DNA of 64,000 nt from Mycobacterium sp. DL440 (GTDB taxonomy: Bacteria; Actinomycetota; Actinomycetes; Mycobacteriales; Mycobacteriaceae): assembly GCF_011745145.1 (NCBI RefSeq), contig NZ_CP050191.1:3446804-3510803 (forward strand). The letters are read 5' to 3'. Positions 23,446 to 31,778 of this stretch are shown piece after piece. Made by a program: the position numbers and the translations under genes. The notes beneath the pieces are model-generated. The model searched no databases, was not told the origin of the DNA, and saw only the letters and a list, made by a program, of their open reading frames with translations. Numbering within the stretch: position 1 is the first letter of the stretch; every line of letters starts with the position of its first letter.

Positions 23446-24866
23446 TGACCACTCACCTCCAGGCTCAAAAGATCGTCGACGGTCTCCCGACGGAGCACCA
23501 ACCGTGCCTTGCCGTCCTTCACGGCCACCACAGCAGGTCGGCACAACAGGTTGTACCGGCTCGACATCGAGTAGCAGTAGGCACCGGTGGCGGCAACGGC
23601 CAGCAAGTCACCGGGCCCGATGTCGTCGGAGACCCAGGTGTCGCGGACCACGATGTCGCCGGTCTCGCAGTGCTTTCCGACGATGCGCGCCAGCGTCGCG
23701 GGCGCGTCGCTGGTGCGGGACACCAGGCGGGCGTCGTACTCGGCGTCATACAGCGCCGGGCGGATGTTGTCGCTCATCCCGCCGTCGACGCTCACGTAGC
23801 GTCGCTGCGCAGTGGAGCTGATCGCCACGTCCTTGACGGTGCCGACCTCGTACAGCGTGATGGTCCCCGGCCCGGCAATGGCGCGGCCCGGTTCCACCAC
23901 GAGCTTCGGTGTCGGCAGTCCCACCGCCTCGGACTCGCTGTGCACGATGGCCTTGAGCTTGTCGGCCAGTTCCTTCATCGGCGGCGGGTCGTCGGACGGG
24001 ACGTACGAGATCCCCAGTCCCCCACCGAGGTCGATGACCGACATCTGCGATGTCTTCTCGACACCGAATTCGGACACGACGTCACGCAGCAGGCCGATCA
24101 CACGGTGGGCGGCCACCTCGAAGCCGGCCACGTCGAAGATCTGACTACCGACATGGCAATGCAGGCCGACCAGCCGCAGGTTGTCGGTGACGAACACCTT
24201 GCGCACCGCATCCATCGCCGCGCCGCTTGCCAGCGACAGCCCGAACTTCTGGTCCTCGTGGGCGGTGGAGATGAACTCGTGGGTGTGCGCCTCGACACCG
24301 GGCGTCACCCGCACCAGCACATCCTGGACCACGCCGGCCGCCCCGGCGATGGCGTCCAGACGCTCGATCTCGATCTCGGAGTCCAGCACGATATGCCCGA
24401 CCCCGGCCTTGACCGCAGCAGTGAGCTCGACGACGGATTTGTTGTTCCCGTGCACCGTGATTCGTTCCGGCGGGAAATCCGCGCGCAGTGCCACCGCCAG
24501 CTCACCGCCAGTCGCCACGTCGAGCGAGAGACCTTCGGCATTGACCCAGCGGGCGATCTCGGTGCAGAGGAACGCCTTGGACGCATAGTGGACGTGCTCA
24601 CCGCCGCCGAAGGCTGCGGCGATGTCGCGGCAACGGGACCGGAAGTCGTCCTCGTCGATCACGAACAACGGGGTGTCGTAGTCGGCCGCCAACTCGGTGA
24701 CCGGCACTCCGGCTATCGACACCACACCGTCGTCGCCGCGAACCAGGTTGCGCGGCCACACGTTCGGGGCCAGCAGCAGGATCTCTTCTGGAGACTGAGG
24801 TTTGGCGGGGGCGCCCGGGTGGTGGACCTCTTCGGCGTGCCGGGGGCCGGCGGGGTGCGCGTTCAC
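23442..24866 (-). CDS. lysA: Diaminopimelate decarboxylase
   Basis: This PLP enzyme catalyses the last step of lysine synthesis. It has 474 residues of the fold-III alanine-racemase/decarboxylase type. The PLP-lysine region HYASKAFLC, the glycine-rich phosphate loop [10 protein letters not shown] and the CETGDI substrate motif are present. A Pro-rich extension of about 30 residues precedes the domain. The stop overlaps the hom start and the start overlaps the argS stop, so argS-lysA-hom-thrC-thrB form one run. Confidence 0.97.
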   Translation of the reverse strand: MNAHPAGPRHAEEVHHPGAPAKPQSPEEILLLAPNVWPRNLVRGDDGVVSIAGVPVTELAADYDTPLFVIDEDDFRSRCRDIAAAFGGGEHVHYASKAFLCTEIARWVNAEGLSLDVATGGELAVALRADFPPERITVHGNNKSVVELTAAVKAGVGHIVLDSEIEIERLDAIAGAAGVVQDVLVRVTPGVEAHTHEFISTAHEDQKFGLSLASGAAMDAVRKVFVTDNLRLVGLHCHVGSQIFDVAGFEVAAHRVIGLLRDVVSEFGVEKTSQMSVIDLGGGLGISYVPSDDPPPMKELADKLKAIVHSESEAVGLPTPKLVVEPGRAIAGPGTITLYEVGTVKDVAISSTAQRRYVSVDGGMSDNIRPALYDAEYDARLVSRTSDAPATLARIVGKHCETGDIVVRDTWVSDDIGPGDLLAVAATGAYCYSMSSRYNLLCRPAVVAVKDGKARLVLRRETVDDLLSLEVSGQ

Positions 24867-26512
24867 ATGCGCTCCGGGGCACTGACGCCGAGGATGGCCA
24901 GACCGTTGGCGATCACCTGGCGGGTGGCCTCACACAGCGCGAGCCGCGCCGAATTCAGGTCGCCCGGTTCTTCATCGCCCTGCGGCAGCACGCGGCAGGC
25001 GTCGTAGAACCGGTGATAGTCGCCGGCCAGGTCTTCCAGGTACCGGCACACGCGGTGCGGTTCACGTAGTGCCGCAGCGGCTTTGAGCACACGCGGGAAC
25101 TCACCCAGGTTGCGGATCAGGATGCCCTCTTTGTCGTGGGTCAGCAGATCCAGGTGTGCGGCATCGGCGGCGACCCCGAGATCGGCGGCGTTGCGGGCCA
25201 GCGCCGACAGCCGGGCGTGCGCGTATTGCACGTAGTAGACCGGGTTTTCGCTGGACGCGCTGGACCAGAGCGCCAGATCGATGTCGATCGGCGTGTCCAC
25301 CGAGGACCGGATGAGCGAATACCGCGCGGCGTCGACGCCGATGGCCTCGACCAGATCGTCGAGGGTGATGACAGTGCCGGCACGCTTGCTCATCCGGACC
25401 GGCTGGCCGTCGCGGACCAGGTTGACCATCTGGCCGATCAGCACCTCGACGGTGGCCGGGTCCTCCCCCAGTGCGGCCGCAACGGCCTTGAGCCGGGCGA
25501 TGTAGCCGTGGTGGTCCGCGCCGAGCATGTAGATGCACAGGTCGAACCCGCGTTCGCGCTTGTCCAGGTAATAGGCGATGTCCCCGGCGATATAAGCCGG
25601 GTTGCCGTCGCTCTTGATGACGACGCGGTCCTTGTCGTCACCGAATTCGGTGGTGCGCAACCAGGTTGCGCCGTCCTTCTCGTAGATACTGCCGGTCTCA
25701 CGCAGCTTGGCGATGGCCTGCTCGACGCGGCCGGAGGTGTGCATCGAGTCTTCGTGGGTGTAGACGTCGAACTCGGTGCCGAACTCGTGCAGCGACTCCT
25801 TGATGTGGGTGAACATCAGGTCCACACCGATCTCGCGGAAGGCTTCCTGCTGTTCGTCGGCGGGCAGGCTCATCGCATCGGGCCGCTTGGCCAGCACGGA
25901 CGCGGCGATGTCGTTGATGTAGGTACCCGCGTACCCGTCCTCCGGGGCCGGCTCCCCCTTGGCCGCGGCGACCAACGAGCGGGCGAAGCGGTCGATCTGG
26001 CCGCCGTGGTCGTTGAAGTAGTACTCGCGGGTGACGTCGGCGCCTTGAGTCGACAGCAGCCGTCCCAGCGCATCGCCCACGGCGGCCCAGCGGGTGCCGC
26101 CGATGTGGATGGGCCCGGTCGGGTTGGCCGAGACGAATTCGAGGTTGACCTTCTCGGCGAGTTCGGTCGAGTTGCCGTAGCCCGCGCCCGCGGTAAGCAC
26201 GTTGGTGACGATGACGCCCTGCGCAGAGGCCTCGATACGCAGGTTGACGAAGCCGGGTCCGGCGACCTCAGCGGAGGCGATGCCGTCGGCCGCGGCCAGG
26301 GCGGTGGCCAGCCAGCCCGCCAGCTCGCGCGGATTGATCCCGACCTTCTTACCGAGCTGCAGCGCGAGGTTGGTCGCATAGTCGCCGTGCTCAAGGTTGC
26401 GCGGGCGCTCGACCGTGACGGTGTCGGGCAACGCGGCGGTGTCCAGGTCATGTTCGGTCAGCACTGCGGCGGCAGTAGCCTTGAGCAGCTCTGCAAGGTC
26501 AGCGGGGGTCAC
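24863..26512 (-). CDS. argS: Arginyl-tRNA synthetase
   Basis: This class I synthetase charges tRNA-Arg. The 549-residue protein has the N-terminal Arg-specific domain, the HIGH-equivalent HIGG ([12 protein letters not shown]), the KMSKS-equivalent RMSKRAG and a C-terminal anticodon-binding domain. The start is GTG. The neighbouring divergent gene is a tRNA-Arg, one of its own substrates. Confidence 0.98.
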   Translation of the reverse strand: MTPADLAELLKATAAAVLTEHDLDTAALPDTVTVERPRNLEHGDYATNLALQLGKKVGINPRELAGWLATALAAADGIASAEVAGPGFVNLRIEASAQGVIVTNVLTAGAGYGNSTELAEKVNLEFVSANPTGPIHIGGTRWAAVGDALGRLLSTQGADVTREYYFNDHGGQIDRFARSLVAAAKGEPAPEDGYAGTYINDIAASVLAKRPDAMSLPADEQQEAFREIGVDLMFTHIKESLHEFGTEFDVYTHEDSMHTSGRVEQAIAKLRETGSIYEKDGATWLRTTEFGDDKDRVVIKSDGNPAYIAGDIAYYLDKRERGFDLCIYMLGADHHGYIARLKAVAAALGEDPATVEVLIGQMVNLVRDGQPVRMSKRAGTVITLDDLVEAIGVDAARYSLIRSSVDTPIDIDLALWSSASSENPVYYVQYAHARLSALARNAADLGVAADAAHLDLLTHDKEGILIRNLGEFPRVLKAAAALREPHRVCRYLEDLAGDYHRFYDACRVLPQGDEEPGDLNSARLALCEATRQVIANGLAILGVSAPERM

Positions 26513-26617
26513 GAGGGTCCATCCTATGGTCTGGGGTCCCCGCGCCCCGAATCCGTATTCGCTCTTCCATGCGCTACGCTATGCAAGCCCAATCGGCGCA
26601 GCTGAACTCCAGCCCGC

Positions 26618-26690
26618 GCCCCCGTAGCTCAGGGGATAGAGCGTCTGCCTCCGGAGCAGAAGGCCGCAGGTTCGAATCCTGCCGGGGGCA
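26618..26690 (+). tRNA. tRNA-Arg (anticodon CCG)
   Basis: A 73-nt cloverleaf: acceptor stem GCCCCCG/CGGGGGC with discriminator A, D arm GCTCAGGGGATAGAGC, anticodon stem TCTGC/GCAGA with loop CTCCGGA (anticodon CCG, reads CGG) and T arm GCAGGTTCGAATCCTGC. CCA is not encoded as a complete end. It corresponds to the tRNA-Arg beside argS in M. tuberculosis. Confidence 0.97.
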
Positions 26691-26719
26691 CCCACACAAA
26701 ATACCAGTTTACCTGCGTT

Positions 26720-26741
26720 AACAGCCCGAATCACGGCTGTT
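26720..26741. terminator. Short hairpin after tRNA-Arg
   Basis: AACAGCC pairs with GGCTGTT across 8 nt. It lies 29 nt after the tRNA and overlaps the stop codon of the convergent truncated gene. The stem is short and no T-run follows. Confidence 0.35.
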
Positions 26742-27006
26742 GATTCCTCTTCGCCCAGGCCCATGCGGTCAGCCGCCAATCGCCTTCGATTTCGCGCAGC
26801 GCGATCGTGAAGACGGCACCCGTCTGCGTGACCTTCTGACCTTTCAGATCGAACGTCATCATCGCCGGAACGACGACGTATGCGGACTCGTCGGTGACGT
26901 TCACATGCCGTGGCTCGTCGAGCGTGATCCGATAACCCGACGCGCCCAGCTGCTCGCCCTCGGCCAGGACGTCGCGCCACCAGTCCTGAGTGGCGGTCCG
27001 CCGCCA
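26731..27006 (-). pseudogene. 5'-truncated NTF2/SnoaL-like protein remnant
   Basis: An open frame of 91 codons on the minus strand has no usable start: it is bounded upstream by an in-frame TAA at 27007-27009 and contains no Met or Val codon early enough for a full domain. Its translation (start TATQDWWRDVLAEGEQLGAS, end WRLTAWAWAKRNQQP) reads like the C-terminal two thirds of an NTF2/SnoaL-like fold protein, with the usual beta strands RITLDEPRHVNV and TQTGAVFTIALREIEGDWRL. Roughly 40 to 50 N-terminal residues are missing. The break falls just before the acyl-CoA dehydrogenase promoter. Assignment is from memory of the family pattern. Confidence 0.65.
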
Positions 27007-27035
27007 TTAGACCGTTCGGCTCAGACACGCGCAAT

Positions 27036-27059
27036 CTCTATAGAATATTTTCTATAGAG
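27036..27059. promoter_or_regulatory. Perfect 24-bp palindromic operator
   Basis: CTCTATAGAA and TTCTATAGAG are perfect 10-bp arms around TATT. It ends 18 nt before the acyl-CoA dehydrogenase start and contains TAGAAT and TATAGA boxes that could serve as -10, so a bound protein would block the promoter. The second gene of the operon is a GntR/FCD regulator, the likely binder (autoregulation). Confidence 0.75.
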
Positions 27060-27077
27060 CGCTACGGAAGGAAGCCA

Positions 27078-28235
27078 GTGATCACCTTGTCCGCCGAAGA
27101 GCAGGCCATCGTCGAAACCGTCCGCGACTTCGTCGACAAGCAGGTGCGTCCCGTCGTCCGCGAACTCGAACATGCCAACACCTACCCCGAAGAACTCATC
27201 GAGGCAATGAAGGAGATGGGTATCTTCGGGCTGGCGATCCCGGAACCGTATGGCTTCGCCGCGGTTTCGATGCCGTGCTATGCCCAGGTCACCGAAGAGC
27301 TCGCCCGCGGGTGGATGAGCCTGGCCGGCGCAATGGGCGGGCACACCGTGGTGTCAAAGCTGTTGTTGCAGTTCGGCACTGAGGAGCAAAAAGGCAAGTA
27401 CCTGCCCCGGATGGCCACCGGCGAGCTTCGGGCCACGATGGCACTCACCGAACCCGGCGGCGGCTCCGATCTGCAGGCCATGCGCACCGTCGCAACGAAA
27501 GACGAGTCGGGCTACGTGATCAACGGGTCGAAGACCTGGATCAGCAATGCCCGCAAGGCCGGCCTCGTCGCGCTGTTGTGTAAGACCGACCCGGCCGCCT
27601 CCCCCGCCCACAAGGGTGTGTCGATCCTGTTGGTGGAGAAGGTCCCCGGTTTCACGGTGTCCAAGGACCTCCCGAAGCTGGGATACAAGGGCGTCGAGAG
27701 CTGTGAGATCAATTTTGTTGACTGCCACGTGGATTCGGACGCGCTGCTGGGCGGCGTGGAGGGACGTGGCTTCGCGCAGATGATGAAGGGACTCGAGGTC
27801 GGCCGGATCCAGGTCGCCGCCCGGGCGACCGGGGTAGCCCGCGCCGCGTTCGACGACGCGCTGCAGTATGCCCAGGACCGGGAGAGCTTCGGGGTTCCGA
27901 TCTGGAAGCATCAGTCGGTCGGCAACATGCTCGCCGACATGGGCACCAAGCTCTACGCCGCGCGCAGCCTCCTGCTCGATGCCGCCGAGCGCATCGACGG
28001 CGGCGGGCGTTGCGACATGGAGGCCGGGATGGCCAAGCTGTTCGCCTCCGAGACCGCGATGGAGATCGCGCTGAGCGCCGTGCGCATCCACGGCGGCTAC
28101 GGCTACTCCACCGAGTACGACGTCGAACGCTATTTCCGCGACGCACCGCTGATGATCGTCGGCGAGGGCACCAACGAGATCCAGCGCGGCGTGATCGCCA
28201 AGCAACTCGTCAAGCGCGGCGGACTCGACATCTGA
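27078..28235 (+). CDS. Acyl-CoA dehydrogenase
   Basis: This FAD-dependent enzyme introduces a 2,3 double bond in acyl-CoAs. The 385-residue protein is a full-length MCAD-like member: MALTEPGGGSD near residues 122-132, the FAD/ETF region and the C-terminal GEGTNEIQRGVIAKQL with the catalytic glutamate. The GTG start follows GGAAGGAA. It is co-transcribed with a GntR regulator gene 11 nt downstream. The substrate is unknown; the context (sulfonate genes nearby but on the other strand) does not fix it. Confidence 0.93.
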   Translation: MITLSAEEQAIVETVRDFVDKQVRPVVRELEHANTYPEELIEAMKEMGIFGLAIPEPYGFAAVSMPCYAQVTEELARGWMSLAGAMGGHTVVSKLLLQFGTEEQKGKYLPRMATGELRATMALTEPGGGSDLQAMRTVATKDESGYVINGSKTWISNARKAGLVALLCKTDPAASPAHKGVSILLVEKVPGFTVSKDLPKLGYKGVESCEINFVDCHVDSDALLGGVEGRGFAQMMKGLEVGRIQVAARATGVARAAFDDALQYAQDRESFGVPIWKHQSVGNMLADMGTKLYAARSLLLDAAERIDGGGRCDMEAGMAKLFASETAMEIALSAVRIHGGYGYSTEYDVERYFRDAPLMIVGEGTNEIQRGVIAKQLVKRGGLDI

Positions 28236-28246
28236 GGCCCGCTGAC

Positions 28247-28954
28247 ATGACCGGAAACTCGAAGAGACGGACGCCGATGCGGTTGTCCGACATCGCCTCG
28301 GCCCACGTGCGCGAGCTCATCGTCTCGGGGCAGCTGCATTCCGGCGAGTTCATTCGCCCGGAGACCGTCGCTGACGAACTCGGCATCAGCGCCACCCCGG
28401 CACGCGAAGGTCTGCTGCAGCTTCAGACCGAGGGCTTTCTGTCCGTCGAGCCTCGACGCGGCTTCATGGTGACCGCGCTGTCGAGCGACGACATCCGCGA
28501 CATCTACGACGCTCAGGCACTGTTGGGCGGTGAACTCACCGCCCGCGCCGCCGCCACGATCACGCCGGCGACAGTCGACGAACTCGAGCGGATCCAGGAC
28601 GCGCTCGAACGTGCCGCTGCGGCCGGAGATTTCGACGAAGAGGAACGCCTCAACCATCAGTTCCACGCCCTGATCTACCGGCTGAGCGGTTCCCGCAAGA
28701 TGCGCTGGCTGATCAAAACGACGCTGGCCTATGCGCCCCGCAAGTTCTTCGCCGCGGTGGAAGGGTGGCCCGAGGCCTCGGCCCAGGATCACCGCGCCGT
28801 CATCGAGCACCTGCGAGCAGGAGATCCCGATCAGGCCCGCGCCGCGATGTCCCGACATATCCGCAATGCCGGTGCGCTACTCGCCGATCACCATGGCAAA
28901 CACGTCTCCACACGTCGAACAGATCTTGAATCGGTTGTTCGCGCCCGCAAATAA
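28247..28954 (+). CDS. GntR-family regulator, FCD (FadR) subfamily
   Basis: The protein has 235 residues. The N-terminal winged helix (about residues 10-75) includes RPETVADELGISATPAREGLLQL, and the C-terminal all-helical FCD domain includes the metal-site pattern (EERLNHQFHALIY, DHRAVIEHL, MSRHIRNAG). An alternative ATG at 28277 starts with MRLSDIA. It is second in the operon behind the acyl-CoA dehydrogenase and probably binds the dyad at 27036-27059, sensing an organic acid or acyl compound. Confidence 0.92.
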   Translation: MTGNSKRRTPMRLSDIASAHVRELIVSGQLHSGEFIRPETVADELGISATPAREGLLQLQTEGFLSVEPRRGFMVTALSSDDIRDIYDAQALLGGELTARAAATITPATVDELERIQDALERAAAAGDFDEEERLNHQFHALIYRLSGSRKMRWLIKTTLAYAPRKFFAAVEGWPEASAQDHRAVIEHLRAGDPDQARAAMSRHIRNAGALLADHHGKHVSTRRTDLESVVRARK

Positions 28955-29070
28955 GCCTTCAGCAAACTCCAAACAAGGTATACAGTGGCTCCATCGCGTC
29001 GGTATTCGAACAGGTGACGCGGGAGTGGTGGTGGTGATCAGGGGGAGGAACCCTCCAATACCGCCCACGT

Positions 29071-29107
29071 ATCAGTGGTGATCCGTCAACAGCGGGTCAC
29101 CACTGAT
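29071..29107. terminator. Hairpin between GntR gene and ABC ATPase gene
   Basis: ATCAGTGGTGA and TCACCACTGAT are perfect 11-bp arms around a 15-nt loop, in the gap between the convergent GntR and ssuB-like genes. It is best read as a shared terminator. No T-run is seen. Confidence 0.55.
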
Positions 29108-29118
29108 CTGTGTACGGG

Positions 29119-29856
29119 CTACTCCGCCTCCCCCACCCCGAGCGCAGCGAGCAGCGCCTCGCGATGCGCGACGAACTCCGGGTTGCGGTACGTGCGGGCC
29201 TCCGGAGTCTGGAAATCCAGGTGGCGATCCACGACGAACGTTCCGCCGTCGAGGACGAGAACCCGGTCGGCCAGGGTGACCGCCTCGTCGACATCGTGGG
29301 TCACCAGCAGTACCCCGGGTTCGTATTTCGCGCACAGCTCTTTGAGCAGGTGGTGCATGCGCACCCGCGTCAGGGCGTCGAGGGCCCCGAAGGGCTCATC
29401 CGCCAGCAATAGCGCGGGATTGCGCACCAGTGAGCGGGCCAAGGCCACGCGTTGCTGCTCGCCGCCGGACAGCTCGTACGGCCAAGCCTGCTCGCGCCCG
29501 GCCAGGCCGACATCGTCGAGCACAGCGCTGGCCTGTTGCCTGACCTCGCGGCCGGACAAACCGAGCGCAACGTTGTCGAGCACCCGCGCCCACGGCAGCA
29601 GCCGGGAATCCTGGAACACCACCGACACATCGCGGGCGACGTACAGGTCCCCTGTTCCGGCTACCCCGTGGTCCAACCCGGCCAGAGCGCGCAGCAGCGT
29701 GCTCTTACCAGAGCCGCTGCGGCCGAGCAGGGCCACGAATTCGCCCTTGCGGATCGTCAGGTCCACCGCATCGAGAATCGTTGTGCCACCGAATGAACGG
29801 CTGAGCTCACGGACGACAGCGACTTCTTCGGTCAGGTTCCCAGCGCGCGCCGCCAC
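29119..29856 (-). CDS. ssuB: Sulfonate/nitrate-type ABC transporter ATPase
   Basis: This is the ATP-binding subunit of an SsuABC/TauABC-like importer (245 residues). The Walker A GRSGSGKST lies at about 46-54, the signature is LSGGEQQRVALARSL, Walker B is LLLADEPFGALDA, and the H-loop is VTHDVDEA. The GTG at 29856 has a strong GGAGAGGAGAG ribosome-binding site and overlaps the permease gene by 25 bp; longer frames run through the permease and are not needed. The three transporter genes and the monooxygenase form one operon. Confidence 0.92.
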   Translation of the reverse strand: MAARAGNLTEEVAVVRELSRSFGGTTILDAVDLTIRKGEFVALLGRSGSGKSTLLRALAGLDHGVAGTGDLYVARDVSVVFQDSRLLPWARVLDNVALGLSGREVRQQASAVLDDVGLAGREQAWPYELSGGEQQRVALARSLVRNPALLLADEPFGALDALTRVRMHHLLKELCAKYEPGVLLVTHDVDEAVTLADRVLVLDGGTFVVDRHLDFQTPEARTYRNPEFVAHREALLAALGVGEAE

Positions 29857-30710
29857 GACAAGGCTCTCCTCTCCACGGCCCTGACCGCATAGTCCCCGGT
29901 GAGCCCGAACACCGCGTAGACCAGCAGTCCGACCACCACGACGTCGAGCTGCCCGTACAGCCGGGCCTGGGTCATCAGATAGCCGATGCCGCTGGTCGCA
30001 TTGACCTGTTCGACGACCACCAGCGCGGTCCACGAGATGGTGACCGCGAGCCGCAGCCCGGTGAAGAACCCGGGTAGGGCACCCGGGATGGCCACCTTGC
30101 GGATGAACTGACTGCGCGACAGCCCAACGGTTTCAGCCAGTTCGACGTGCCGCAGGTCGACACCCTTGAGCTGCGCGGTGGTGTTGATGTAGACGGGGAT
30201 CAGCACGCTGGTGGCGATGATGATGATCTTCATGGTGTCGCCGATGCCGAACCAGATGATCGCCAGCGGGATGATGGCGAGAGTCGGCACCGCGCGCTTG
30301 ACCTGGACCGGCCCGTCGACGATGGCCTCCCCGATGCGGCTCAGCCCCGAGATGAGCGAAAGCGCCAGGCCCAGTGTCACACCGATGGCCAGCGAGATCG
30401 ACGCCAGTTTGAGTGACGCCAGAATATTCGTCGGCAACCGGCCGTCCGACCACATCTCGCCGGCGGTGCGCAGGATGTCCAGCGGCGGCGGCAGGGTGCG
30501 CGGATCGAGGATGCCGAGTTGCGAGGTGACGATCCAGACGGCCAGTAGCAACAGCGGTCCGATCGCGAGCGACGCGGGGATCGCCCGGCCCGGCCCCAAC
30601 CGTCGCCGCCGTTGTGCTCCCGATCGGCGTTCCAGGTGCGGATAGTCCTGGCGTTCGACGGCCTCCGCTTCCGCCGTCGCCGAAGAGGGTGCCGTCTGGA
30701 CGGTGGTCAC
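29832..30710 (-). CDS. ssuC: Sulfonate-type ABC transporter permease
   Basis: The 292-residue permease has about six membrane helices and the BPD-transporter EAA-like region ELAETVGLSRSQFIRKVAIP. It carries an N-terminal soluble extension of about 40 residues. It overlaps ssuA by 4 bp and ssuB by 25 bp. The substrate class (alkanesulfonate, taurine or similar) is inferred from family and from the flavin monooxygenase in the same operon. Confidence 0.9.
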   Translation of the reverse strand: MTTVQTAPSSATAEAEAVERQDYPHLERRSGAQRRRRLGPGRAIPASLAIGPLLLLAVWIVTSQLGILDPRTLPPPLDILRTAGEMWSDGRLPTNILASLKLASISLAIGVTLGLALSLISGLSRIGEAIVDGPVQVKRAVPTLAIIPLAIIWFGIGDTMKIIIIATSVLIPVYINTTAQLKGVDLRHVELAETVGLSRSQFIRKVAIPGALPGFFTGLRLAVTISWTALVVVEQVNATSGIGYLMTQARLYGQLDVVVVGLLVYAVFGLTGDYAVRAVERRALSWRRALGT

Positions 30711-31765
30711 TGGTTGCCTGCCGATGTCGCGTTGAGATCAGCGAAGCGGGGATCGAATTCGTCCCTGGCGTGCAACGTCTTTCCTGGGAACGCGCCGGCC
30801 TGCTGAAGCAGGTCGATCGTCTCCTGCTGGGTGTTGATCAGCTCATCGGTGAATCCCGGCACCGAGGAGCGTCCGTCGGCTGCCGCGATCGCCTTGGCAT
30901 CCTCCGGGCCGACCTTCTGGTCTTTGATCAGATACTCGTCGATCCAGGTCTGCTTGTGGTCGTTGAGCCACTGCTCGGCGCGGTACCACGCAATGACGAA
31001 CTCACGGATGGCCGCGGCGCGTCCCGGATCGGACAGCGCTTCCAGGCTGGCGTAGACGTAATACAGACCGGGATAAGCGCCTGGGGCATTGGGGATTTCG
31101 ATGCTCCCCTCCCCCTTGGTGGAGGTGAGGTAGCGGACACGGTCCGGTTGCTTGAGCACCGCGGCGTTGACCTGGTCGGCACGCAGGCCGTCGGCGAACT
31201 CGGCCAGGCCCAGATTGACCGGCTGCACGTCCTTGATGCTCAGGCCCACGGACTTGAGATTGCGCAGCACGACCGCCTGTTGCGCCGTGCCCTCGTTGAT
31301 CGCGATCTTCTTGCCCGCCAGGTCTTTCAGCGTCGAGATGCCCGACCCGGGCGAGGTGGCCAGCACCAGCCCGTTCCCGTCGTATTTCACGGCACCGACG
31401 ATCGGCACCCCGGCGTCCGAATAGTGCGCGAGGATGGGCGGCACATCGCCGACCCGGCCCAATTGTGCGTTGCCGGAACGGATTGCCTCCAGGCGCAGCG
31501 GTCCGCTGCTGAAGTTGGCGTAGGTGACGTCGGCGCTGAGCCGGTCCTGCTCGCCCGAGAGTTTGAACAGTGTCTTGAGCCGGTTCGCGTCATCAGCCAC
31601 CACCAGGCTGGTGCCCTTCGGAACCGCCACCGGAATCGGTGCGTCGGCCGACAGGCCGCCGGCACCCGACGCACCGGATCCGGACGACTGGCAGGCGGCT
31701 ACCACGCTTGCAACGAGGCCGGCGGCCAGAATCACCCGGGTCACGCGGGTCAACGGATTACGCAT
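30707..31765 (-). CDS. ssuA: Sulfonate-type ABC transporter substrate-binding lipoprotein
   Basis: The 352-residue protein has a lipoprotein signal (RVILAAGLVASVVAAC, with cysteine about residue 25), then a type-2 periplasmic-binding fold of the SsuA/THI5 family (KTLFKLSGEQ, AGKKIAINEGTAQQAVVLR). The ATG at 31765 was chosen because the signal peptide begins there. It should be anchored to the outer face of the membrane and pass ligand to the SsuC-like permease. Confidence 0.9.
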   Translation of the reverse strand: MRNPLTRVTRVILAAGLVASVVAACQSSGSGASGAGGLSADAPIPVAVPKGTSLVVADDANRLKTLFKLSGEQDRLSADVTYANFSSGPLRLEAIRSGNAQLGRVGDVPPILAHYSDAGVPIVGAVKYDGNGLVLATSPGSGISTLKDLAGKKIAINEGTAQQAVVLRNLKSVGLSIKDVQPVNLGLAEFADGLRADQVNAAVLKQPDRVRYLTSTKGEGSIEIPNAPGAYPGLYYVYASLEALSDPGRAAAIREFVIAWYRAEQWLNDHKQTWIDEYLIKDQKVGPEDAKAIAAADGRSSVPGFTDELINTQQETIDLLQQAGAFPGKTLHARDEFDPRFADLNATSAGNQ

Positions 31766-31778
31766 ATCAAGTTCCCTG

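Noticed and set aside
26618..26690. tRNA-Arg as an attachment site of an integrated element
   Set aside because: No integrase gene and no second copy of the tRNA 3' end was seen in the window, although the accessory block begins nearby.
26579..27034. 151-codon minus-strand ORF through tRNA-Arg with the peptide GRIRTCGLLLRRQTLYPLSY
   Set aside because: The end is an antisense translation of the tRNA gene, a well-known spurious prediction. The real content of the upstream part is the NTF2-like remnant in another frame.
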